This document shows, piece after piece, positions 22,891 through 35,661 of a stretch of DNA of 64,000 nucleotides (the stretch's first letter is position 1; each line of letters starts with the position of its first letter). The position numbers and the translations under genes are program-made. The stretch covers positions 124,895,049 to 124,959,048 of the forward strand of contig NC_133541.1 of the NCBI RefSeq assembly GCF_048773025.1, written 5' to 3'. The notes under the pieces are model-generated. The model was not told where the DNA came from. It saw only the letters and a list, made by a program, of their open reading frames with translations, and did no database searches. Origin of the DNA: Camelus bactrianus. Taxonomy: Eukaryota > Chordata > Mammalia > Artiodactyla > Camelidae.

Positions 22891-24360
22891 AAAGTCCATA
22901 AAAAATAGATATATTTGAACAAGTAAAACTTGATAATATTTACTGCCCAAATGCCCTATAATTCTAAAGGTTATACTTCACAAAAATAAACTGATCTTAG
23001 CTGAAGATTTGAGGGAAGCAAGGAATCGAGGATAAAAACAAACATCTGTTTATAAAACAGGAATGACAGTGTCAAATTTCTTGACATTAAAAATTCAAGA
23101 TAAAACTAAAATATGCAATCGGTTGTGAAGTAACAAAATGATCATTAAAACTATATTGAAATACATTCATATCAATGAATTTTATATTTAAATTAAAATA
23201 TAAATTAAATCTTAAGATAGAAAATATAATAAAGTACTAATAAGTGGTTGACAAAATTGTATCTGTCAAATATAAAGAAAAATAATATTGAAAATGCAGA
23301 AGTAATATCAAGACAAAGGAGATATTTACCAAAATAAAGGGAAACGTGCGTGACGATGAAAGGCACACCTTTATAAGAAATAAACTTGTATGAACAAACA
23401 ATATAGCAGATAAATAATGCAGAAGCAATGAACATGAAAGAACAGATAAAAAATGAAATTATAAAGAAATATCAATGCATTAAATTTGTACTCATACATA
23501 TCCGTAACAAAATATAATTATGGATATAGACTAATTGATTAATATAACCAACATATTGAATTATTTATGTGTTTACTCAAAATCTATAGCTGTTTCAAGA
23601 AGTATTTTTCCCCAGTTCAATCTTCTGCTTCAAATCTCTACTATACAACTCAGATATATAAATTAATCACAAAGTTGCAAAAAATGAGTATCTTGGGCAA
23701 AGATTTGAATTGTGTTTTTAAGATACCATGTTGTCCCTCCAGCAGTTAAAATGTGTATTTTAGTTGTTTTCTTTGCTTTGAATCTTATATTTAAGTACCT
23801 ATCTCATTCCTTTTTATTTTTTACATTAATTGGATGGCTGTCAAATTCTTAACTAGATTTTTAATAAGGTATGTTAAAAATTTGAGCATTTTCAAAGGCA
23901 ATTTACCTTTTTTGACCTGTTTTATATTATTAATTTAATTCTTCTGTGATTCTCTTCTAAACCCCATCTACATATACCTGTAGCAATATGCTAATTACAT
24001 GTTTCCTTTTTTACTAATCTTCATGGTATCATGAATCAATGTAAAATACACTCTGATGCTCATAATTAAAAGCATTCACTTTTTATTAAATTGATCATTC
24101 CCTGTGCCCCTCAAAAGAACACACTTTTAATAAAATATTTATTATATTTGTTGCTTTGTTAAGAGTAAATATTAAAAGAATATGGTTGGGGTGAAGGGTT
24201 AGTGTTTAGGATATAAGGAGTTTAATGGTGAAAATACAAGCAAAAGAAGTAAAACTTCATCCGGCTCATTAGATATATACATAATATTCTTGGCCCATGT
24301 ATGTATATGTTTATGGGCCAGGAGTTTGCAGACTATCATGGTAACTATGAGGAAAGTTAA
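22891..24360. other. Gene-free stretch
   Basis: Very AT-rich DNA without recognisable gene or repeat. Confidence 0.35.
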
Positions 24361-24387
24361 AAATTAAGAAAGAAAGGAAAGAAAGGA

Positions 24388-24442
<55 letters not shown>

Positions 24443-24497
24443 GAAGGAAGGAAGGAAGGAAGGAAGGAAGGAAGGAAGGAAGGAAGGAAGGAAGGAA
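24361..24497. repeat. Purine microsatellite (GAAA)n then (GGAA)n
   Basis: About 15 units of AAAG followed by about 15 units of AAGG; all purine on the plus strand for about 130 bases. Open frames on the minus strand here are repeat artefacts. Confidence 0.95.
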
Positions 24498-27400
24498 AGC
24501 ATAAAGGTGTACCTACTGATGACTGGGCTTCCTTGGAAAGGGAACAGAGAACTGGAGACAGCAACAGTCTCCAAAAACACATGAGAAAATGTTTACTCTT
24601 GTTTTGTACATGTTTCCTTCTGTACCTGTACTGTATGTAAAATTAAGGAAGAAAGGAAGCAGAAATAAAAGGGAAAAAAAGGAAGGAGAAAAGAAAGGAA
24701 CCTGGCCACTTATTCTTTAAATATATAGCTAGTATTATCTCCTGTGAGCCAGAGATCTTTCAGAACCCCTCTTAGGACTCAAAGACACCTAAATGGCAGT
24801 TCTCTTCCAAATGCTCCTAATCCTGTATCTCTGTAGCTTTATAACATTAAAGATGGTCTCAAGCAGATACAAATCAACTCCAAAATCTAAATGTATACAA
24901 GGTATACCTGTAACAAATTATATATTTGCATATATATTATATATATATAACATATATAAGCATATGTGTAGATATATACTCAGACATAATGTATATGTAG
25001 ATATTTTTTAAAGAGATATATCCCCTAAAGTTTCTTCAGAACACTGTATTCCTTTAGTATGATTATCTTGGAAAAGACCTCCAGGCTCTAATAAAATAAC
25101 CAGGGCATTCCCAGGACAACTCCAGTACAAACTTCAATCTAAAGGGTAAGAGATCCTAAGCCACACTTTTCCTAGGATTTCTGGTACTAGGGTGAGAACA
25201 AACTGATAAGTCAGCCACCAAAGCTTTTTTAGAATTGCCTTGAATGTAACCCAAAGAGCCCATAGATCTATTCACTCCATTGTCTAACTGTAACTTACTT
25301 TGTGTCTGTTATGTGCCAGGTTCTTGGTGAACAGCTGATCTGCCTAACTGAATAGTACAACAAACTTGCCTTCTGTCAACGTATGCACTAGAGTCAAATG
25401 GACTCAAAGTCTATCTTTCCTGAGACTCAGGTGTCATAGCAAGGAAAAAACAAGAGCAAAAATCCATCTACTCCCACTTTTCAGCACTCCTGGCACTATA
25501 TACAAAAGAACTCAATATTAAGAGACCTTGTTTCATATAATCCATTATTGTCAATATCTTCTTCTAATGAAAGATGGAAAGTTGATACCAGAAACATTTC
25601 TATAACTTTATACATTTGCGATTTTTAAGCTTTATTGATTGTATCCTATTTTCAAGATTGTAAAATGACCTGAACCTTTCAAAAGATTCAAAATAAAAAA
25701 GCAACTATAGATATCTCATTTATTTTTCATTTAAAAGTATCTTTTCTTCTTCAACTTAAGATTTCCTTTCTTTATGCTTTTTTAGCTAAACACACACACA
25801 AACACACAAATACAAATATTTTGAAGCAATATCTGTGTGTATGTTTTGTAATAATGAGAGCAATTTAATTACCCACAGTAATTGAATGAAAATGTTTAAT
25901 TCTTAAAAAATTGTATTAACTCAAAAGGCAAGTCTTTTTCTTTTACATTAAATCTTTTTGACCCAGGGAATGTCATTTAATCATTATTACTCAAGCATAT
26001 TAGTAATTTATTCTTTGACTTTTAAAATCATATTAATAAAATAATTATTTATTAACTCATGAAAGTGTTTTAAGTACCATGAAGTTTCAAATAATATAGT
26101 TTTCCTGGAAAGAATATACATTTTAAAGATAAAATCCCTGTCCAAAGAGGTAATTTGATATTTGATACACAATCAATAGCACATAAAGTTACTTGGATGT
26201 TTACACATTTTTAAAATGATATTTTAAGTGGAAACATTGCAGAAACTTGCAGAAGCACTTTCCTTGTTTCTCATTTTAAGAATTTTGAAATTTTTCTATC
26301 TAGAGGTAGATGCTTAATTACTGATTATTATTCAATCAATATGTTCTTTATACAACCACACACAAAAGTTCACTTTTCCAACTTTCTATCATATGAACCC
26401 AGGTATGAATTTCTTTAGCTGGAAATAATTTTATAAAGCATCAGAAAATTGTTTAAGATCATTTAATGTTACATTAAGATTGGACCACATATCTAAATAA
26501 GATGCTGGTGGAAATTAATTCGATCTAAGTTTTACATGCTATTAATTAAGTAAATAAAGCACCATGGTAGAGTCTTTTATACATTGTGTATTGTTGTTTA
26601 TTGTGCTGCACAAAATTTAAGTTGTGGATTCAGTCCACTTTCTTCTATTATTTAAAAGTTCAAGAATGTCATAAAAATACATATGCCATTCTTTCTAATT
26701 AAAAACTATGCATATTTCATTAAGACGTTCTTATGACTTGCCTGGATTGCATGTTATGACACTCTTAACTGAGAAGGAAAGGCCAAGCAGATGACACAGC
26801 ACACTTAAACATTATCCTCTGGATTTGCCCACATTAATCGTGCTCTTTATGAACCAAGAAGACATTCTATAATATTAGTTATTGTGGCAGTTTGAGAATA
26901 CTATAAAAAAGTGAATTATTTGGCTTGCTTATCTTTGGAGAAAAATTATTTTATTCCAATAGGAAGCATAAACACAAAATGATACTGACTTTCCTGTCTG
27001 CAGTAACCCCACCCCCACCATCTTAGCAGGCCCTCTCTTTTGGAGGAAGGATTAAATTATCTTATTAGTGCATTTATTATTATCTTTTTACACATTCAAT
27101 TCACCAAACAGCGAAAAGTTGTTCATTGAGACTGACTACACTTAAAAAGCACAAATAGAAATATATTATAGTTAATCAGTCTATCTACCCACCTGTCTAT
27201 TTTTTCTCCCTATCTCATCTTTCCTTCTCTCCCGCCACCCCCTTTCTCTCTCTCACACACACACACACAAAAAACATTGCCTGTGGGCAGTTTCATGTCC
27301 TTCCCTGGGCCCCTGGAATCATGGGTTGTTCCAGTTCCCTAGTCTTGCTCTGTAACATTACCCATTCTTCTATCTGTGAAATCTATTCTCTCTGCACTTA

Positions 27401-28609
27401 CCTCTTTTACTTAAGGGCATTAAAACTCCCTCTTTGTAGGTATACAGATCTTGTCTATTTCTCTGCTGAACCAAAAAAGGAAAAAAAAAGAAATCTAAAA
27501 TATTAAAGTCATATAATACCTAGAGCAAAAAAAGTATCTTAAAACAGGAGAAAGTGAATAAAACATTGATGAATATAATATTTGGGAAACTCGAAAGCTG
27601 AGAGGTTGGAGAACTGTACAGCTAACAATGTTAAGATAGATTTCATGTCAATAGGGTAAAGATTAAATGATTTTATGAATAATAGTTAATCTGGAAATGG
27701 TTAATAGGATTATGTAAGCAAAATCAGAAAGGACTGTAAGCCTAACTCATTAGAATAATAGGACAAATTATCCTGGAATTTGTTAGATCAAAGAATAGAG
27801 ACATGGCTGATGATTAAAATATTACAGCAGAGGATTTCATTATGAATATGGTATTAGACTTGCAGCAAAAATACTCCTAGAATAAAATCTTAATGGCTTC
27901 CAAAATAATATTTTTTTCTCCTAACTTTCCACATTTGCCCCTTTAGACCTATTCTCACAGGCAGATTGTGTTTGCATGGAGTTTATAATTTGCTAATCAT
28001 TCTTTTTTTTTTTTAATCAAGTTCTTGTCAGTCTTTAGAGAAAATGATTTAATTTGGTCATTTTCATGTTCAGATGTACCTGAAAAGGACTGGCTTACAT
28101 TCAACTCATTTAAATAGAAGTTGTGAAAACTCTGTGGAATAGGAGAACTGTTTTCCAAGCAAAATAATTTAGAACATACTTGTGATAACTGGCAGCTTAT
28201 TTTTTCCATCTAAATTTGTAGACCTAAATCCGAGTATTAGGCAGACTTTCATTTATTTCACATCCAGCTATGCTTCAAGGACTTTGAATCAATTCTGCAT
28301 AGTGTGGATCTGAAGGAAAACGTGATCCCTGAGATGCAAGACACAGCAATGACAGTCAATTTAGATTTATAATGTGAGCAGAACAAGAAACATCACAAAA
28401 CACTATCATGTAAAATTGATAATTTTTGCTAATTTTTCAAACACAGAAGTGTTACATACATTGATTTAAAGTGAAGACATACAAACAAATTAAAATATAC
28501 CAGAAAGTTTTGATGTATGAGCTGGTGACTATGAGACTGACATTAATAATTTGCATATGGACAATTAAGAATTGACTGGTTGGTAAATTTTATAAAATAC
28601 TGGAAAAAT
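24498..28609. other. Gene-free stretch
   Basis: Long AT-rich desert with a TA-rich run near 24925-24975, a CA run at 27247-27269 and a T-run at 28002-28015. No conserved exon or RNA gene was recognised. Confidence 0.4.
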
Positions 28610-28765
28610 CACAGGATTTAGAGTCTGTATTTAGAGACCTGGATTTCAAATTCACTGTCATCACTTACTACCTATGCAACTTCAAGCATTTTGCATCAAT
28701 TATCTCAACTATCAAAAACCACACCAAAAGTATACCTACCTCATGAAATAGTTGAATGGGTTAAC
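28610..28765 (+). mobile_element. MIR SINE fragment
   Basis: Diverged MIR order: 'gacctggatttcaaattcac', 'acttactacctatgcaactt', 'ctcatgaaatagttgaatgg'. Confidence 0.5.
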
Positions 28766-28965
28766 TAACCTACAATGCATGGCAGCACATTATAATTCCT
28801 AAAGCTTGGTGTAGTTGTGTCTGGGCTTAAATGTGCTTTTCATGCTTCCTCTACGTTTACCACAATGACATGTCCCCACGTGCACAGGTTTATGTCTCTC
28901 TTACTATACAGAACTACAGAGGAAATTAATGTACTGTTTATTTATTATGTATATGTATATATATC

Positions 28966-29084
28966 TATACTTGTATCTTTAAATTCACCTTATTTTTAGC
29001 TGTTATAAATAAACATATATGCACACATGTGCACACACAGACATGTATACACACACATGCATTCACACACACATATATAGTCAT
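28966..29084. repeat. CA-rich simple sequence
   Basis: Imperfect (CA)n/(TA)n sequence, clearest at about 29010-29080. Confidence 0.7.
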
Positions 29085-29350
29085 AATAAACTGAAGAGGT
29101 CAATTGTTATCCCTAACACAACCACTAATAAAATACCAAAAAAAAAAAAATACAGAAATGGAAATTTTAAAAGAACAAAAATGGCACATTGCAAAATAAA
29201 ATTAAACACAAAAAGGGAGTAATAGAGAATTTGAGAATCAAAAAAGGTACAATATTTAGAAAACAATTAGAAAAATGACAGAAGTAAATCCTTTCATTTG
29301 TGTAATTACTTTAAATATAAATGGACTAACTGCTCTAATAAAAAAAACTT
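29085..29350 (+). mobile_element. LINE-1 ORF2 start fragment
   Basis: 'aattactttaaatataaatg' followed by 'gactaactgctctaat' encodes the ITLNINGLTALI-like start of the L1 endonuclease. It ends at the AT to GC boundary near 29350. Confidence 0.6.
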
Positions 29351-29962
29351 AGACAACATGGACACCCAAGACGGAGGTTATTCATGAACACGAGAAATGA
29401 ACATCAACCGAAGATACGTAAGATGGACAATGGGAGTTCAAGCCTTTCCTGGAGGAGGGTTGGCAGTTTTATATTGTATCTGAGACAATTTCCCTGCACT
29501 AGGTGGAGACACAAACTGTATTGCTGTCTTTTAATTGGGAAGCTTAACGTGGTCCACGGTGGCCGACAAGCAGTGGGTTGAGCTGTTCTTGTTCTACGTC
29601 AGGTTAGCTAAGCCGTAAGCAGCTTTCTTAGCGTTCCTTTCCCTTTGTGTGTCTCTAGGTTAGGGTTGTTCAGAAGAGAAGTTTACACCTGTTGGAGAGC
29701 AAACAGAAGGAGCAGTCCTTTGGCTGGGGGGCTGTGCTACAGCCGTGCACGTTGTCACTGACCTGCACCCTCACGCCGTCAGTGTGGAGAAGCTGCTCCT
29801 CCGGCGCCCGCTGGCCTCCGCAGGGGGTCCAGCCCTGGGCCAGGCAGGTGTGCAGCTCCATCCTGCTGCCACCGGTTTCTTCCACAGGGAGAGACACAGG
29901 CTCCAGGTCTTCTTGAAGGTGTTCAGATTTTATTGAATGGGTTAGATTTCTCCTGCTTAAAA
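29351..29962. other. Left edge of the GC-rich block, unassigned
   Basis: Base composition rises sharply here. An AATAAA on the minus strand lies near 29930. No domain, exon or assigned repeat was recognised. Confidence 0.35.
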
Positions 29963-30640
29963 GGTTTTTTTATTGTGGTAAAAGAATAGGATTTGCCCCT
30001 AAGGAAGTGTACCATGTTAAACCTCTCTCCGGGTTTTGGGGACAGTAAATACATTCATACAGTGCAATCACGACCACCTGTGTCTCCATAACTCTCCCCG
30101 TCTTTACGTGTGAAACCCTATGCCCGTAAACAACAACCCCCCGTTCTCCCCCGGCTGCAGCCACTTCTGTGTTTTCTCTTTCTGGGAATGCAGCCACTCC
30201 TAATCGCTCACACAAGTGGAATCGCACACGATTCACCGTCTTGCCCCTGGCTCACGGTACGCGTTCCGATGTCCCCCAGGTGCCCCCGTGCTGTCACACA
30301 TGTCACAATGTTCTTCTTTCTTCAGGGGCAGTACTGTTCCATTGTACGCTCAGCCCACATCGTGCTCATCTGTCCATCCACGGAAGGACGCTCGAGTTCC
30401 TGCCTCGTGGTAGGTATTGTCAACGGAGCTGCTGTGAAGTGGGTGTTCAAGTGCCTCTTTAAGACCTGTTGTATGTTCGCTCGGGTTTATTCTAAGCAGT
30501 GAGATTGCTGCAAGTGTGGTAGTTGTTTCTGAAATTTCTTTGAGGGGCTTCCAAACTGTTTTGCACAACGGTAATGCCATTTTATGTTCTCACCAACAGT
30601 GCACAAGGGGTTCTTTTCTCCACATCCATGGACACCACAC
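29963..30640 (-). mobile_element. Old LINE-1 (L1M type), antisense, GC-enriched
   Basis: The order of blocks is that of antisense L1M ('tttttattgtggtaaaagaa', 'cacacaagtggaatcgcaca', 'tactgttccattgtacg', 'caccaacagtgcacaagggg', 'tctccacatccatgg'). It carries far more G, C and CpG than copies elsewhere in the window. Confidence 0.7.
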
Positions 30641-30755
30641 ACACACACGGACAGCAATCCAGGTATTCAAAGCTCAGACTGACAGATGTTCCCCTTGGAG
30701 GGCGGGAGGAGGGGGGACCTGGTGGGGGCCCAGGAGCGCAGTGGGGTGGCAGCCC

Positions 30756-30789
<34 letters not shown>

Positions 30790-31719
30790 GTGTGTAAGAT
30801 GTGGATGGGGGTGCGGGCAGGAGAGGTGAGACACGGACAGGAGTGTGTCGGAGGTCTTGCCCGGGGCAGGGCCCCAAGGGGTCAGGAGCAGCAGGAGGCT
30901 GACCTCAGGCTCACACCGGTGCTGACACAGGGGCTCAAGGGAAGGCGTCGGCCGCTTCGCTTCCAGGGGCCCAGGAGGGGTTGTGCATGGGGGACGTGCT
31001 GTGGCCTGGTGTTGCCCCAGGGTCAGGACGGGGCCCTCAGGCCTGGTGGGGGCAGCTGTTCTGGGACTGGTGCTCCTCAAGGACCCGTGGGGCCAGCCCG
31101 GTATCAACCGTCCTGGGGTCCCCATGGGAATGTCTGGCTGGAGGCAGATCTGTGGTCCAGGGGATGGAGGTGAGGGGCAGGGCCTGGGGCCGGGCAGGCT
31201 GCAGGGACCATTAGCAGGTTCAGCTTGTTGGTTAGGTGTTCCGTGTGAGGGAGATTGTGTGTGGGGGAGACCCCCAGGATGGTTTCTGGAGCCCCGATAG
31301 AGCCCTGGAGGCAGAAGGTGCCCAGTGTCCTCACGCCTGGCAGGGTCTCTGAGGGCCAGCGATGCCCCTGGACACAGCTGCCTGCCCCATGGCCTCACCA
31401 TCTTTGGTGTAGAGCCCACTGCAGCGAGCTGTCCCTTTCCTGCATAAAATTCTCTGTCTTCCTCTGTCTCTCTGTCTGTCTGTCTGTCTGCCTGTCCCCC
31501 ACAGGAAGCTGGAATGGCCCTTTCCAACAGCCCTAGGGTGCTGTGGCTTTACTGATAGACACTCAGTGTTGGTCCCAGCTCCCCTCCAGGAGCCTGTCCT
31601 TTCGGCCTCCCCTGGGGCCATGGAGCCACAGACTCGGCACATTGGTTTCACCCCCTCTGCCCTGACACACTGAAAGGCTCACACAGACACTTGGACAATG
31701 TCCAGCCGCCCAGGGCCGT
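30641..31719. other. GC-rich stretch downstream of the Ig gene
   Basis: Contains a (GT)n run at 30757-30795 and a TCTG run near 31461-31495. Long open frames on both strands (largest 286 codons at 30667-31527) overlap each other and lack domains. Confidence 0.4.
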
Positions 31720-32110
31720 GTCCCGTGGGTGACTGAGATCTCCTGAAGCGCTGGCGAGGATCGCCCAGCAGAGCCAGCCCCGACCAGGCGCTGGCCTCCA
31801 TTTCCTGGAGCGTTTCCTGCGAAGGGCAGACAGCTGTGGCTCCTGTGTCTGCCCTCTGGGGAGTGCTGTGTCTCCTACAACCCGGGACCTGAGACTGTTC
31901 CTTTGAGATGGAACCACCAGGAGGGACTGGAGCTCAGGGTCTGGCCTCCCGGGAGGACCGAGTCCTGACTCCGTCCCTGCACCCTTGGCAGCCGGTGGGC
32001 ACAGTGGCCTTCACGCTCCTCGACCTGGGACGTGCTGCTCCAGGACGGGAAGCAATAATTTCTGTGGTTCCAACCCGACTTTGCTGCGTGTTACAGCAGC
32101 CGTGCTGACC
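31720..32110. repeat. Unassigned dispersed repeat, copy B
   Basis: Shares ordered blocks with 11930-12430 ('tgtctcctacaacccgggac', 'tttgagatggaaccaccagg') but is much more GC-rich. Family not identified. Confidence 0.4.
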
Positions 32111-32297
32111 AGGCGTCCGACACCTGGGACTTGCTGCTGACTCTGCGCCCCCAGGGAACCCCAGGGATGGGTGTGGTCGGGGGAGAGCTGGGGCCTGGGG
32201 CTGGGAGGGTGTGGAGGGCGGCCAGGCTGTGGAGTCACCAGGGGAGGGGCCGCAACATAGAGCGATTCCCAGAGAGCTATGGAATGGTAAAGGATGC

Positions 32298-32303
32298 TTT
32301 ATT
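32298..32303 (-). terminator. Probable membrane-form polyA signal AATAAA
   Basis: Minus-strand AATAAA about 1.0 kb after the M2 stop, the distance usual for membrane IgG transcripts. Other sites are possible. Confidence 0.55.
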
Positions 32304-33309
32304 GTCTCCACAACCCAAAACATGACAAGCCAGAGTCTCCCAACAAAAAACCCAAACCAAAGATAAACAGCGCAGAAAGTTCATGGGCTCCAGACATTTA
32401 GAAAGGATGCACAGCTTCCCAAGCCAGGCCTGGCGTGACCTCTGGCTGTAGCACGCCCCCCCTCCCCTGCCACCACCCGGCACTGGGGCATGCCCCTCCC
32501 CATCCAGGGACAAGACAGGAGAGGCCCAGGGGTCTCGGGCCGGGACGCCAGGCTGTCGGGCTCCCTCCTCCCGGGGCTCGCCTCTCACCCCACCGCCCAG
32601 TGCAGGGGAGCTCCTGCTGAAGGTGTCTCAGGCCACTGGCCACAGGACAGGCTGGCTGCGGCCACTGCCCTGTTTTGCCAGTGTCCCTATTTCTGTGTCC
32701 AGCGAGGCTGTGTCCTGCCCGTGGGGGACCCGGTCACCAGGCCCGTCTCTGGGAAGCTGGAGTGGGGAGACCTCACCCCCTTCCTGGCAGGCCTGGCTCC
32801 TGTAGGGGCCATGGGCCCTGGCCCTTCTCAGAGCTGAGTACTTGGCTGACCGTTGGTGGCACATCCAAAAGCCTCCCTGCTGTGAGACGTTGGCCAGGGC
32901 TGCATATGTTCCCACCAAGGATCTGACACAGGCGCCTCCCCTTGGGGACCCTGCTTGATGACCAACCTGATGGTGTCCACAGAGCAATCCCTGCCCACTG
33001 CCCCGGGATGCCAGCCTCCTGCTCATCCAAAGGAACCCCAGGGTGCCCCGGGCACTCCTGGTGAGGACAGGCAGACCCCTCGGCTCAGGTTGGTGGTAGC
33101 ACCTGCTGTCAACTTGGTCCCCTGAAGGTGGGCAGGGTGCAGGGTGTGGTCGGTGGTGGCCGTGAGGTCGGAGGATGGAGATGCGGTAGAGCATGGCCGA
33201 GAGATCAGAGCTGGCAGGGCAGCGGGCGGAGTAGTGGCTGAGCAGCTCGGAGTGATGAACGGGGTACCTCTGGGGCCTGGGGTGGCCGTGGACACCCCCA
33301 GAGGGCACG

Positions 33310-33393
33310 CTAGGCCCCCTGCCCGATCACGTTTCTGTGGTCTGGGACGATCGTCCGCTTCAGCTCCACCACCGAGGAGAAGATCCACTTCAC
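33310..33393 (-). CDS. IGHG: IGHG membrane exon M2 (cytoplasmic tail)
   Basis: Acceptor ccctgcag at 33394 opens a 28-codon exon that reads [20 protein letters not shown] and then NVIGQGA and TAG (33310-33312). Length and sequence match the conserved IgG tail. The immunoglobulin tail tyrosine motif (YxNM, which recruits GRB2 in membrane IgG) is HRNV here. The stop and the rest of the tail are intact. Confidence 0.92.
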   Translation of the reverse strand: MKWIFSSVVELKRTIVPDHRNVIGQGA

Positions 33394-33765
33394 CTGCAGG
33401 GACGGTGGGTGTGGGCATAGCCGGGGCCCTCGTGCCAGCTGCCCGCAAGGACCTGGCCTCCCAGCCCGGGGACTGCCGGCCACGAGTGTACTCTGGTGGG
33501 GTGGCGCGAGGACTCCGTGGGCACAGCCAGGGACAGGGAGGTCCCGACAGGGACAGAGAGAGACAGTGAGAGAACAGAATGAAATGGAGAGACAGAGGAC
33601 AGTGGACAGAAAGGACAAGAGGGGAGAGTGAGGAGACAGTGATGGGACTGTGAGGGGACAGGAAGGGGACAGGGAGGGACATGGAGGGACAGGGAGTGGA
33701 CAGGTAAGGGGGACTGTGCGGGCACTGTGTGGCGACAGCAGGGACAGCTGGCCTGGCCCGCCCAC

Positions 33766-33899
33766 TTTAAAGAGGGTCACTGTGGCGCTGTAGCACACGC
33801 TGAGCAGGAAGAGGGTGATGAAGATGGAGATGGTGGTCCACAGCCCATCCAGCTCCCCGCTCTGGGCCTCGGCACAGCTCTCTTCCTCCAGGAGTGGCT
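33766..33899 (-). CDS. IGHG: IGHG membrane exon M1
   Basis: A 134-bp exon, about 1.4 kb after CH3, encodes the extracellular linker and transmembrane segment of the B-cell receptor form: [20 protein letters not shown], then the membrane span [20 protein letters not shown] ending VTLFK. Acceptor (ccccgtccag) and donor (AAA|GTGGGC) are good, the reading phase fits the CH3 internal donor, and there is no internal stop. The linker has one extra Glu compared with the human exon. Confidence 0.92.
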
Positions 33900-35221
33900 C
33901 TGGACGGGGAGGGGGTGGTCAGCTCTGTGGCTGCCCATCACGTGCCAGGGCAGGGTCAGTGGCACCTGGGGGTGGGTCTGTCTGTGACAGGGCGGGTGGG
34001 GCACTAGGATCCCCTTAGGGGGCTGGATCAATGGTTCCCTGAGGTCAATCCCTGGGCACCGACCTCGTGTCCCCCATTCCTCCAGCTTGGGCCTCAGTCT
34101 TGGCCGGATTCCTTGGGCCCAGATCTCAGCCTGGCCAGTGCGTGCCCCTCATCGTCTCCCCTGCGGTGCCTTTCATGGGGTCCTCTGGGGAGAGGGTGCC
34201 CTGACCCCTGCCTTCCCTCTCACCGGAGGCCAGGCCTAGACGGCAGGGGTCTGCAGAGCAGGTCTGTGGTGGGTCCTACTGCAGGGAAGGGCGGAGGCAA
34301 CCTTGGGGTGTCCCTGTGTGCCTGAGGGGGTGGGGTGGGCATGCTAGGGACCAGTGGTGTGTTGGGTCTCTGTCTGTTGAGGAGGGGGTGCAGGTGTCCT
34401 GGGGAGAGGAGGGGTGGGGGTCTGAGCTGGCCAGTGTGGTCAGAGTGTGGTCAGTGCTGCTGGGGCTTTGAGGAGTGGGGACCAAGCTGGTGTCCACAGA
34501 GGGTTCATGAGACCCGGCTCCAGACTCTGGTCTGGCCCCGGGTCGATACCCCGTTGAGGACCCAGTGAGCAAGGCTGGCTTGTGTGCACTTGTGTGGTTG
34601 TGCCCTTGTGTGCAGTTGCACAGGCACGTGCGTGTGTGTGAGTCTGCAGGTGGACGAGGGGTGTGCAGGCTGGTGTGCTCCATGAGAGGGCTTGTTTCCT
34701 GTGGGCCTGGGTGAGTGTCCCCTCGAGGTTACAGATCTGGCCCCGAGCACCTCGCCTGTGGGAAGGTGAGGCCTGATCTCCATGTGTCCTGGGAGCAGGA
34801 GGCCTGTGCCCCCATCGCCGGCCAGGCGTGGCTCCCATGTTGACAGGGTGTCAGCACGTGGACCCTCGAGGCCCCGGGGATGGGAACTGTGGGGACAAGG
34901 ACCTGCCACTGTCCCACAGTTGGGCTTGGACAGAGGTGGGAAGAACCGTGCACTCATGTCCTTGAGGGTCCCTGGGAGGCTCTACCAGTCCCCTCTAAAC
35001 GCTCCAGCCTGAGTAGGTGCTGGCCGGACCCTGGACCCTGGGGAGCGGCTGCCTCTGGCAGAGCCCCCTCTCTGGCCTCGGGCTGCTGCCTGCCTTCGTT
35101 GGCACCAAGTTTGTCCTCAGAGCCTGGCCTGTCCCCGCCTCCCGCAGGCCCGGCGGGCGCCGGAGCTCTGCACAGAAAGAACCATGACAGTGTTGCAGGG
35201 CCCCAGGGAGGTACTGGGTGT

Positions 35222-35227
35222 TTTATT
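35222..35227 (-). terminator. Secreted-form polyA signal AATAAA
   Basis: TTTATT on the plus strand, about 105 bases after the ancestral CH3 stop, in a context (ATGAAATAAAACACCCAG) that resembles the secreted IgG polyA site of other mammals. Confidence 0.85.
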
Positions 35228-35331
35228 TCATGCTGGCCCCGGAGGTATGTACACAGGGGTGGGGCTCAGGCGTCCACGCGGGACCCTGAGAGCCTCGGGG
35301 AGGGGGGTTCGCTTGGGTGCCGGGGTGAGGC

Positions 35332-35661
35332 TCATTTACCCGGAGACTGGGAGATGGATTTCTGGGTGGAGTGATCTGTGTAGAGCCTAGTGCATCGCCA
35401 CACAGGTGAAGACTTCTCCCCGCTGCCACGTGTTCTTTCCCACCGAGAGCTTGCTGTAGAGGATGTAGGTCCCGGCGTTGTCCGGCTGGGGCAGCGTGGT
35501 GGCGTAGGCGCCCTCTGCCTCCGGCCGCCCGTTCCTCTGCCACTCAGCGTTGATGTCAGGTGGGTAGAAGCCTTTGATCAGGCAGGTTACGCTCACAGTG
35601 TCCTTGGCCAGGACTTCCTGGTGTGGGGCCAGGGTGTACACCTGCGGCTCCCGGGCCTGCC
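35332..35661 (-). pseudogene. IGHG: IGHG CH3 exon, truncated by a stop
   Basis: The exon starts GQAREPQVYTLAPHQEVLAK and keeps both cysteines (27 and 87) and both tryptophans (41 and 79). After residue 91 (CVAMH) the codon that is GAG in other IgGs is TAG (35387-35389), so the last ~18 residues are missing. A further one-base insertion lies near 35365-35380, within the part that would encode the ALHNHYTQKS tail. The old terminal codons and TGA (35332-35334) are still legible. The membrane-form donor GG|GTAAAT (35334-35339) survives but lies after the stop, so both protein forms are cut short. Confidence 0.92.

Noticed and set aside
24311-24582. Ser/Phe/Leu repeat proteins
   Set aside because: Translations of the (GAAA)n(GGAA)n microsatellite.
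30667-31527. 286-codon minus-strand frame downstream of the Ig gene
   Set aside because: Proline-rich, no domain, runs through a GT microsatellite; overlaps long frames on the other strand.
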